NCBI GenBank assembly: GCA_941918925.1
Contig: OW799233.1
Location: forward strand, 9,478,001 to 9,542,000
Length of the DNA stretch: 64,000 bases
Direction: 5' to 3'
Origin: Phyto melanocephala
Taxonomy: Eukaryota > Arthropoda > Insecta > Diptera > Rhinophoridae
Part shown: positions 56,301 through 64,000 of the stretch, in pieces
Layout of the letters: the number at the start of each line of letters is the position of its first letter
Numbering within the stretch: position 1 is the stretch's first letter
The notes under the pieces: generated by a model
What the model saw: the letters and a program-made list of their open reading frames with translations, nothing else
Databases searched by the model: none
What the model was told of the DNA's origin: nothing
Position numbers and translations under genes: made by a program

Positions 56301-58691
56301 GCCAAAAAGTTTAAGTGACACGCTCACTTTACCGCCTACTTCCCATATAACGGTTTATCTTAAATTCATGTAATTTCTCTATTGACAATGTTTTTGGGAA
56401 AATAAAGGACTATATTGAAATATCTAAGTTGTATTTATTAGCAGAAACTTAATTGATACTCCTACTTTAACGCCCACTTTCATTGAAGGACTAAATTTAT
56501 GAAAACATTTTACTAGCGTATCGAAGGTTAAAAGGGTGGTTAAATTTTAAGTTGATTTTAAATAAAACACTAAATGTTTAAGAAGTTATTATCATTTCTT
56601 TTTATAATTTAATATTTGTATGGTTCAATTATGTATTTAAAAAAATATCGGCCAAATGCCCCCGCCCCCCATCCTTGGCACCACTCCTCTATCTGATGAT
56701 CCAAATTTTCAATGACAATGTTGATGCTCAATTGTTGGGCATGATGATGAGGCGAGGTTGACTGCTCTTTTGCCACACTATCGCAAAAACCAGCAGTGGT
56801 TCCCATTCAACGAACTAAGAAGGCATTCACAGATTTTCTAACATTCTATACAGACCTTTTTTGCAGAAATTTAAATATTTTTTACAATTCTCCCGATTGT
56901 GGACGAATTTGAACGCCCATTTTTATAAAAAACCTGAATAACTTTAAAGCGTTGCTCATTTGCGTATCTTTCCATGGATCAAATTGAGTAAGTTTGAAAT
57001 TGAGAAATATCAAATGAAATGCAGAAAACAAATTTAAAGACTAGGTGTAGTTCACCTTCAACATGGGCCCTTAAAATTTAACCACCCTCTACAAAGAAAG
57101 TGATACATATTTTATTATAAAGAGATTATTCCATAGCGATTAACAAAATAATAAATATTGTGCTTTAAATGTACACAAAATTGGTGGTGGGTATAAAAGA
57201 TTCGGCACAGCCAAATATAGTGCTCTTACTTGTTAGATTTTACAATTTTTCTTAGTTTTTTCCCTAGTCCAGCCCTTTATTTCTTATCTATATTGTGGGG
57301 GTTGAAGGGCACATAGTTATAATTACTTTAGTATAAAATACTTTAGTGTATTTTACTGGTATAAATGTTAAGTAGGTTGAAGCGGATACATTTTTAAATA
57401 CTTAGTTTGATCTGTATACCAATTTTTTGTTCGCTATTTTGTAGTGGCATTATGGATTTTAAAGCTTTTTATAACGTAACGTAATAAGGTTTAAAACTAC
57501 TGCTTATAATTTGAGATATTTACCGTGTCCAAAAAATATTTAGCGACTTGGGAGACTTGATATATTAAAAAAAAATATTTTTCCAAAACCGATTTTGTCC
57601 TAGATTTACGAATATATATTTTTTGTCCATAAATGGCAACAAAATTGTCTATAAATGATAAAAATTTGTTATTCTTATGGTAAAAATATGATGGAAAAAC
57701 AGAGACAGTCATATTTATTTGCTCATATCTAAGAAAGTTATGAGGTGATTGTGGTGGATTTAAATAGCGATTCATTGCCGGATATTTCTAAAAAACTGTG
57801 TTATCTGTGTATACCGTGGGGACTTAGAAAAGTTGACTTCAACAAATTTATGGATAGAAGGACATTGCATAATCGACTCGTATAAGTTTTTGGAAAACAT
57901 ATGCTTTATGGGGTCGGAAATTTATATTGTAGAATTTACAAAGGTTGAATATATACCCTTGGAACCACAGGTAAAGGTTATAAAAATAAACACAGATTTT
58001 CTTTTTGTTTATTATAATATTCTTTGAGAAAATCCCGATATCGTTCAGGTCACGACAATTATCAGCTGTTGAACTGAGAATACAATTAAATAGGCTTAAG
58101 TACAGACTTAAAAGCCATATGATCTATAGTTGAATTTCTACTGCAGGGCAACCACTAAATCCCTATAATTAAAATATTTTCGACAACATTTATTGAATAA
58201 GAATTAAAAATTTTAATTTTAATTATTTTTCTGGAGAAATACTTAGTTTAAGATATTAAAGGATAAATGCTAAAGGATAACAGACAATTATTTCTTTAAC
58301 TGCAAAAGTTTAAAAATTTCTCTATATTTTTGTTTGCATTTTATTTACCAAAAAATAAAATATTTTGTAGAGGTGAACAAACTTACACATAATCCAACAC
58401 TATAGACAATTCCTCACGATTGATATCACGATTTGAAAAGAATTCGGGTATAGCATTACGCATGGTATAGTACATGTCCAACTTCTTTTTCACCTTCTCC
58501 AAGCTAAATTTACAGCCACGCAAAAAGGTACGCAAACGACCATCATCCATGTCTTTGGGCAAATGGGGTTGTGTATCCAACCATTCGCGTATCAATTTAA
58601 CATCGCGATCAATTTCTTCGGCATTATCGGGTTCGCGCAATTCTTCGCGAATGGTTACGCGTTGTTGAGGTGTGGGTTGTACGAGCATCAT
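53369..58691 (-). CDS. CRAL-TRIO domain lipid-binding protein
   Basis: Two coding exons, 58691-58387 and 53990-53369, join GT|GTAAGT to TTTACAG|A and give 308 residues, a usual length for the insect alpha-tocopherol-transfer-protein-like family. Residues about 25-85 form the CRAL-TRIO N-terminal helices (LRTFLRGCKFSLEKVKKKLD). Residues about 105-260 form the lipid-binding CRAL-TRIO fold (PNGRRITFIRGIDCDF, GIAGDIFILDAAVATP, FLICVQEAYPVKVKEVHVIN, INRITFHNDMESLYKAVP, LLPEEYGG). Such proteins carry small hydrophobic ligands between membranes in the cytosol; the ligand here is unknown. From memory it looks like the orthologue of Drosophila CG2663, which was not checked. The start is the first of two Met codons; TTGTAG just upstream looks like an acceptor, so an untranslated 5' exon probably lies further right. 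The 4.4 kb intron contains two nested Helentron-like elements. Confidence 0.9.
55453..56510 (+). repeat. Tandem array, 288-bp unit, about 3.7 copies
   Basis: Units start at about 55453, 55740, 56028 and 56316 (steps 287, 288, 288), each with YCACGCCCACTTTTACGCCC.. and, half-way, ACTTTGACACGCCTACTATA. The last unit is partial and the most diverged (TGACACGCTCACTTTACC), as is the last unit in element C. Confidence 0.88.
56531..57089 (-). mobile_element. Mariner deletion derivative inside element I
   Basis: The ends AAGGGTGGTTAAATTTTAAG and GCCCTTAAAATTTAACCACC plus CTC are flanked by TA. The same flanking bases (AGCRTATCGAAG to the left, TACAAAGAAAGTGATACATA to the right) surround the 24282-24842 copy, so both descend from a single insertion. 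A transposase start (MERYANEQRF, VIQVFYKNGRSN) is readable on the minus strand near 56975-56905; the catalytic part is gone. Confidence 0.8.
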
Positions 58692-59920
58692 CTACAATTG
58701 AATACAAAATAAATAATTTTTTAATAAATAAACCAATAAAAAAAAATTTTTTTAAACGTATTTAGCGAAAACGTTTAATTACGCAAACAGATTTTCATTT
58801 GACCAAGTACATTGTAGCACTATGTGTGTAATTTTTAATATTGTGCATCTACTTATTACAACAGTTTTGTTGGGCAATTTGTTTTTGTTTACTAGTTTCT
58901 AGACAGTAAGACATACTATAAATGACTGCGGTTTGGTTTAGGAAACGCTTGAGTAGTTTTTCAAATTATTACTTTTTAATACTTTGTTTTATTTGGCCTT
59001 AGGCATTATTGTACACATCTTTTATCTATGCTATGTGCGTTAACGTGTAATACTTGTGTATGACGTAAACAATTTCAAAAAAATTCGTTGTTTCAATTAA
59101 ACGTCTGATTAAATCTGTACAATTAAAAAATTGTTTGTACATGTTGATCGCTTATTGTTTTTGACAGCATCTTTATTTTAGAAAGTTCAAAAGTAAAATG
59201 TTTTGTAATGATGAAAGATAAAACTTTGTACTCCATTTAAGTATAGAGCGCTCATGAAGAAATATGAATTTTGTTAAAGCTAAAGTTCAGATGGTTGAAA
59301 AGAGTGTAAAAAAAAAAAAAATAAAATTTATGTATTAGGTTGAGTATTTTGAAAACTATAAACATAAATAATAACCATTAGTATATACAAACAACGGTGG
59401 ACTTAATTATTAGCACAGTGAGTACTTTCAACTTTGCGATCGGCTTAATAAATCTTTTTCTATATTATTCACAAAAAAAAAAAAAAAAGAAACCTACAAT
59501 ATTTAGCTAAACTCGCTAAAAAAAATTGCTGGAATGTTTAGCCAGATTCATATAATTTTATTGATCATTTTTTTCTGTGTTTCTGTGTAAGTAGAAATTT
59601 TAAATAGTTTTTATATGACAAAGTGCAGCCATCTTATTAGAGAAGTAAAGTGAGTTCTAAAATATATTCAACATAAATCTCTACTGAGGTATGAAAAGAG
59701 TTTGGAAAACGCCAGTATTGTTCGGAGTGCTCTTCGACATGAGTCGTGTTACGAAAGGTAAACGTCAAATAATGTGACGAAAGCTCACAGCTAGAAACAC
59801 GAAATCTGTGGTGTAATGAAAACTCACGTTGTTAATTGTAAATAAAAACGAAAAGTTTTCGGAGAATAACCTTAATATTTTTTATTATGATAGAAGAATG
59901 TATGGCTAAACGCATTTTTA
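58692..59920. other. Upstream region of the CRAL-TRIO gene
   Basis: It probably holds an untranslated exon and promoter of the gene to its left, because an acceptor-like TTGTAG abuts the start codon. No exon boundary can be placed by eye. Poly-A runs occur at 59309-59321 and 59473-59488. Confidence 0.4.
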
Positions 59921-59924
59921 TTTG

Positions 59925-60005
59925 AACGCCCATTTTCGTAAAGGCTAAAAAAAATTTTAACGCGCTGCTCAAGTGTGTACATTCTCATAGTTAAATACAT
60001 TTGTT
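59925..60005 (-). pseudogene. Mariner transposase N-terminal relic
   Basis: The minus strand reads MRMYTLEQRVKIFFSLYENG, RSNKN, the start of a MERYT-type mariner transposase, and no more. No TIRs were recognised. Confidence 0.55.
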
Positions 60006-60479
60006 AAACACTGAAATAAAGAAAAATCAGATTAAGTTGGCAAATGATTTTACGTTAAGGTAGGTCGTTAGTTATGGTTGGACTATCTTTAAGTTTGATA
60101 GCTATCGGCGAACTAATTTAATTGATTTGGCTAATTTATGATCGGTTTATAAAGTATTTATTATGTTAGTCCTTGTAATCGTCTACTTAATGTAAATTGA
60201 TATTACAATCGTGCCGTTTCTATGTTCCGAGTAGAATTAGAAGATTTAGAATTAACATAGTATTTTTGTAGCAAAAACAACACTGTAATAATAATTTGGA
60301 ACAATTTGATTCGACTCTGAACTCAAAAAAGGCCTGGGTTAAAATATTTTTATAAAATTAATTGATTTTTTTTGTGAATTTTTTATTTAATCGAGGGTCT
60401 TTCAATTAGGACTTCACAGTTGAGAGCGGACATATTTTTGAAACGACATTGAATTGACCTTAATTTCTCTAGTTTAACA

Positions 60480-60850
60480 ACAGGTGTAAATGATGAAATT
60501 ATTTTATCAAAATGGGTGTTCTGTTCGTGGAACGTAACGTGCAACGTTTCATCAAAAAATCAACTTTACTGGTGAAGTCCATTTTTAGATGAATGGGTAC
60601 GGCAGCAACGGAATTGTTCTATCTGGGACGATGTCAATCCGCACTAGATGCAAGAGCGTCTAATGCATCCCGAAAAATTTATCGATTTTTATTTCTTTGA
60701 AAACAACGTTGACCAGGCCATCACTATCAATAGCATGTGCTATAATTTGATGATTTTAGGGCGATGCTACGTGTCGCATAGCTAGACACCGATATCGTGA
60801 TATTTCACCCCGCAGGTCTATGTGAATAAGCATGAAGCTGACCCAACAAA
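60480..60850 (+). pseudogene. Mariner transposase relic, plus strand
   Basis: Frame-shifted plus-strand matches to the catalytic region are FTGEVHF (SDEAHF position), SIWDDVNPH, ERLMHPEKFIDFYFFENNVD, QAITINSMCY and, after more decay, TPQVYVNKHEA. There are many stops. The IWDDVNPH/MHPEKF words differ from the other copies here and point to a separate lineage. Confidence 0.6.
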
Positions 60851-61099
60851 ATCTATTCCATCCTGAATTATGAGCCAGAGTCATGCAAGATTGAATATTT
60901 TGGATGCGCGCAACCTATTGAAGCTTTTTAAACTCATCCTGCACACAATGCAATAAACTTTTTCGTTATGGCTCTGATACCCTAATTCGTAATGGTGTTG
61001 ATTGTGCAATATTGTTGTACATATGTTTGTGTGTAACCGGTGTTTTTTTACATGTACAATTCCTGCCATACGGTTGTCATATCTGGCAACAGTATTATC

Positions 61100-62070
61100 A
61101 CTAATCTCAGTTTAATTCTTGAACAGGCTAATGCTAGAAAAGTGCTTGCAAATTATTAAAAATTATGTTGGAAATCATGCGAAACGTATTGCTTACAGTT
61201 CATACAACCTACCAAAAAAAATTTTCGCATATACTAAGTAAGCGATTAAAGCAGCGTTTTTTACTTTTTTGTAAATATTTTTTTAATAATTTTAAAGCTT
61301 TAAATAATATTAAATCATTCGCTGTTTTATTTTTTTGTTTTAATTTTATATTCAAACTTTTTCTAGGCTTGAGGACTGTGGTTATTTCAAATTCAAACAG
61401 AGTCTTTCCAAGTGTTTTCGATAACGGTCTTGTATTCATTATATAAGTAATTTATTTATAACACAATGAAAATTTCCATTGTTATTGTTGTTGTTAAAGG
61501 ATATTATTATTTAAATTAGAATTGCCAGAAAATGAAGAAGTCTCAACTGTATGTAAATAACTTGTTGTTTTAATTTAAACACAAGACAAAACACCAAAGC
61601 AAAATTTAGCATCTCAATTTCTGCTTTTGTTGTGTTGGCTTCAGTTATAACTTCCAAGTATTTGAATCCCTACTATTAGCAAGAACAACAAAAACATATA
61701 TAAGAAATGCAATGAGTTTCGTTTCTGTGTTTATTTTCATTTTCAATTTATTGTTTTAAGGTTTTATTTTCATTTTTAAAAATAAATAAAATAAAGCTTT
61801 TACTTAATAAATTTTTCCTAACGATTGGTTTCGACCAAAAAGGTAATACAAGAAGAAAAGTATTGTAAGAAGTTATAGTATGTAATTTTTAAATAATTAG
61901 ATTTGGCCAATATATAAATTAATTCAACGCAATATTGTACTGCTAATCATTTTCTTTTTTTTTGATACTCATATTGTCCCTCTATGTTGTCTAGAAGCTA
62001 AATAAAATCAAATTTCGCGTGTTAATTTTAGGAAAAATACAATGCAAATGCCTTTGGTGCTTATATCTCT
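61100..62070. other. Intergenic DNA, no gene seen
   Basis: Frames of 93 (plus) and 76 (minus) codons at 61165-61446 overlap each other. They are rich in Phe and Lys as expected from AT-rich DNA and match nothing I recognise. Confidence 0.45.
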
Positions 62071-62074
62071 GTTA

Positions 62075-62265
62075 GGTTAAAATCGATTTGTCAATTTTTC
62101 GAAACAATATTTGCTAATATCTCGGAATATGATGAGGTGATTGATCTGGTTATCAATAACAATTCATGTCCTGATATTTACAAAAGATAACACATAAAGA
62201 TCTATGCAATATGTGGGGGCTTTTAAAAGTTGATTTCAACCAAATCTCAGACATATTGACAATAG
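62075..62265 (-). mobile_element. Helentron/DINE-like internal fragment
   Basis: GCTAATATCTCGGAATATGATG and ATGTGGGGGCTTTTAAAAGTTGATTTCAACC match the interior of 31559-32355 in the same orientation. Both ends are missing. Confidence 0.55.
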
Positions 62266-62299
62266 AGTTTTTAGTGAAAAAAAATTTAAATTTTATTTT

Positions 62300-62373
62300 A
62301 TCATCTTTAAAACAAATATGCAAATAAAAAAGTTTAAAGGTTAACCCATTGGTGACTTTTGGCCCACCCTCTA
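62300..62373. mobile_element. Mariner-type right TIR fragment
   Basis: AACCCATTGGTGACTTTTGG then CCCACCCTC repeats the end of the relic at 47725-48412. Only the terminal part is present, abutting the Helentron fragment. Confidence 0.55.
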
Positions 62374-63059
62374 GTTAGCCGTACTTTATTCAGAGTTAAT
62401 GACCTTTATTCATGTTGACAGTTCATAATAAGTAGAGGGTTTCCACAATGTTAGTTTAATGCCGCTTTTATTTTTGCATACATTTTTGTTTTTTTTCCTA
62501 AGGTTTTATTGTTATTGAATCAGTACCCTTATTCATACGTTGAATGCTATGTTGGATGAATTAGTGCTTGTGGGTATTTAATTGAAACTTTTCTATTTAA
62601 TTTTTTATACAAACCTCAACAGATGATTAATTGATGTTAAATTATAGCCCTATCAGTCAGTGTTATATTATAACTTAACCATTAAACAATTAAACAACAA
62701 TTAACAGAGGATTTTTTTGTACTTATTACATAAAAGAAAACAATTAATTTTTTGTATTTGATATGTGATAGTTTTTGATTCCAATTGTGGTTTTGTTAAG
62801 CTTTTTTTTGATAAAAATAAAATGATTAATGAAGTGTTCTATGTATATGGAAATTTTTGTTTTGTTCTTTTTAACGTAAACTGAAATGTGATCTATATTT
62901 AAAGAATTAAAAAAAAAACTTTTTAACTTGTATACACATAAGTAAGGCCTGAAACCGGTCTAGGAGCTTCTTTAAATATAACAGTAGCACCATGATATTG
63001 AAAAAATACAAATGTATGTACATACATTTATATGGTATATATTATATTGTATATACTGA

Positions 63060-63128
63060 CTGCCGTATATAATACATCTGTCAAAAAAGCTTTTAATAAA
63101 CCAAAATAATTTTTTATAAATACGGCAG
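63060..63128. mobile_element. Single arm of the 7223-7338 foldback family
   Basis: CTGTCAAAAAAGCTTTTAAT, AAACCAAAATAATTTTTTATAAATACGGCAG matches one arm of the hairpin at 7223-7338. The left side keeps only CTGCCGTAT, so the other arm is almost wholly deleted. Confidence 0.6.
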
Positions 63129-63239
63129 TGAGTCTTTCATTCAGCGCTTCCTATTAGTGCATATATAAGTTTTACTAAATTGAATAAATAAGTAAATAAA
63201 TTAATAAATAAGTTGAGTTTGGAAGCTTATTCTCATGGA

Positions 63240-64000
63240 ACTGAATCTTAAGAAAAACCCACAAGAAAAAGTCTAACGATGTCAAATCGCACAATCTTGT
63301 TGGTCATTTTACATAATTTCCATAGGAGATGATTATGTCTTCAAATCGCTAGCACAGAATGAACAATGTGCCATCAGCTGTGTGGTACGTACAGTGTGGT
63401 CTGGGTAGAGTGAACTCCCGATGCTATGAATATCTAGTTAGAGTGAACACCAGAATGTTTACTTTGACTACTCTGTAGAGTGAACGCTCATGAACCTCAA
63501 TAGAGTGAACATACTTTGTAGTGAGTTTTTAGGTTTGGCGAAGGAGAAAAACAATGAAAAAGAGTATTAAAATTAATAAGAACATAAAGTTGACAAGTTA
63601 TTCTCACAAATACGCATTCTATGAATTGTTAATTTATTTAAGTCTGCGCGCATGTTCTATTAAGGTCGTATCTCAAAGTTAATTTTTCATTTTTTTCTGT
63701 CATAAATTTAACCTATAGTATTACTTGGAAATAAATAAAATTTATAACCTATAAATGCATTTAAAATAAAAAAATTAGTTTTTTAAATAAATAAAATTCA
63801 ACCTTGATTTAGTAAACAACCTGGGTATAGTGAAATCGCACTGCAAAAATTAGTTCACTCTACCCAGACAGCACTGTAGCACTGTCCTAAAATTATTAAA
63901 CTATGGTGAAGTCATGGAGAATGCTGTTCTTTACAAATATGTAATGCTGACTCCGCCAGCCCAAAATCCCCACCAAATAGTGAATTTCTTTGGATCTCAT
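63240..64000 (-). pseudogene. Mariner transposase relic, split by an insertion, runs off the window
   Basis: The minus-strand pieces 64000-63879 and 63389-63240 join into one decayed catalytic region. The right piece holds the VTVWCGFWAG-type block (words KEIHYLVGILGW). The left piece holds the ATYHTADGT block and CDLTSLDFFLW. The insertion 63392-63876 lies exactly within the TGCTACGTAC codons of the catalytic block. The relic continues beyond the right edge. Confidence 0.65.
63392..63876. mobile_element. 485-bp TIR element, Tigger/pogo-like
   Basis: The ends CAGTGTGGTCTGGGTAGAG and, inversely, CAGTGCTGTCTGGGTAGAG continue GTGAAC. TA is duplicated at 63390-63391 and 63877-63878, and removing the element plus one TA restores the interrupted mariner sequence. 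TAGAGTGAAC also recurs inside at about 63434, 63473 and 63501. No transposase is present. CAG ends with a TA duplication fit pogo/Tigger-type elements; the family is inferred. Confidence 0.8.

Larger units (their letters stand above)
54821..57235 (+). mobile_element. Composite Helentron/DINE-like element I
   Basis: It opens TTTTTATACCCGCCACC, then GTCCGTCCGTCTGTCCG, a four-unit 288-bp array, a mariner derivative (56531-57089) and a closing GGTGGTGGGTATAAAAGA, TTCGGCACAGCCAAA (one hairpin base changed) and GTGCTCTTACTTGTTA. It is the sister of 22861-24986, with one more array unit. It lies in the CRAL-TRIO intron, antisense to the gene, and is non-autonomous. Confidence 0.85.
54590..57988 (-). 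mobile_element. Older Helentron-like element split by a later insertion
   Basis: The pieces 54590-54820 and 57236-57988 read together as one minus-strand element of the 44241-45003 subfamily. The left piece has the decayed 3' end (ATATAATGGTAACCTTAACC) and interior. The right piece has further interior (TAAGTAGGTTGAAGCGG) and a 5' end near 57988 with TATGCTTTATGGGGTCGG, AGTTGACTTCAAC and TATACCCTTGGAACCACAG. The plus-strand composite 54821-57235 interrupts it. Confidence 0.55.

Noticed and set aside
61165..61446. Overlapping 93- and 76-codon frames on opposite strands
   Set aside because: Both are Phe/Lys-rich, mutually antisense and without known motifs, typical of chance frames in AT-rich DNA.

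Overview
This is an AT-rich eukaryotic window, almost certainly from a higher (probably calyptrate) fly. Three lines of evidence support this: two intact copies of a gene recognisable as the Drosophila odorant receptor Or83a; introns with GTAAGT-type donors and short AG acceptors; and many interspersed repeats built like the Drosophila DINE-1/Helentron elements (TTTATACCC start, a GTCCGTCTGTCC box, and a TTCGGC..GCCGAA hairpin before a CTTACTTGTT end). The species cannot be fixed from sequence alone.

Four host genes are supported. (1) 8791-16675, plus strand: a four-exon, 249-residue ubiquitin domain-containing protein (UBTD1/2 family) with a 7.0 kb second intron. (2) 22662-29412 and (3) 37230-42943, both minus strand: two head-to-tail copies of Or83a (449 and 453 residues), each with six coding exons. 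Exons 2-6 have identical lengths in the two copies and both reading frames look open. (4) 53369-58691, minus strand: a two-exon, 308-residue CRAL-TRIO lipid-binding protein with a 4.4 kb intron. No tRNA, rRNA or CRISPR was seen.

The rest is introns and intergenic DNA loaded with transposable elements. Helentron/DINE-like elements occur in about fourteen whole or partial copies. Two of them (22861-24986 and 54821-57235) are about 2.1-2.4 kb composites carrying a 288-bp tandem array and a mariner deletion derivative at the same internal position. Mariner-type relics fall into at least four TIR or transposase groups, all internally deleted or broken. Canonical Helitron ends (CTAG) lie at 52795 and 43559. 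A 5'-truncated non-LTR retrotransposon with an RNase H domain lies at 49790-51203. Several short inverted-repeat elements of no family I recognise are also present, notably 20247-21508, 46420-47537, 2366-2613/3705-3948, 13681-13899, 39566-39772 and 63392-63876.

Region by region: 1-8.8 kb is intergenic with MITEs. 8.8-16.7 kb is the UBTD gene. 16.7-22.6 kb is intergenic with an unusual 1.26 kb TIR element. 22.7-29.4 kb is Or83a copy 1. 29.4-37.2 kb is intergenic with four mariner/Helentron insertions. 37.2-42.9 kb is Or83a copy 2. 43-53.3 kb is intergenic with Helitron, Helentron, mariner, an unknown TIR element and a LINE. 53.4-58.7 kb is the CRAL-TRIO gene. 58.7-64 kb is intergenic with mariner relics and a cleanly resolvable insertion. 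The genes do not form a pathway; they are ordinary chromosomal neighbours. I did not find a new multi-gene system. The most unusual material is in the repeat architecture.
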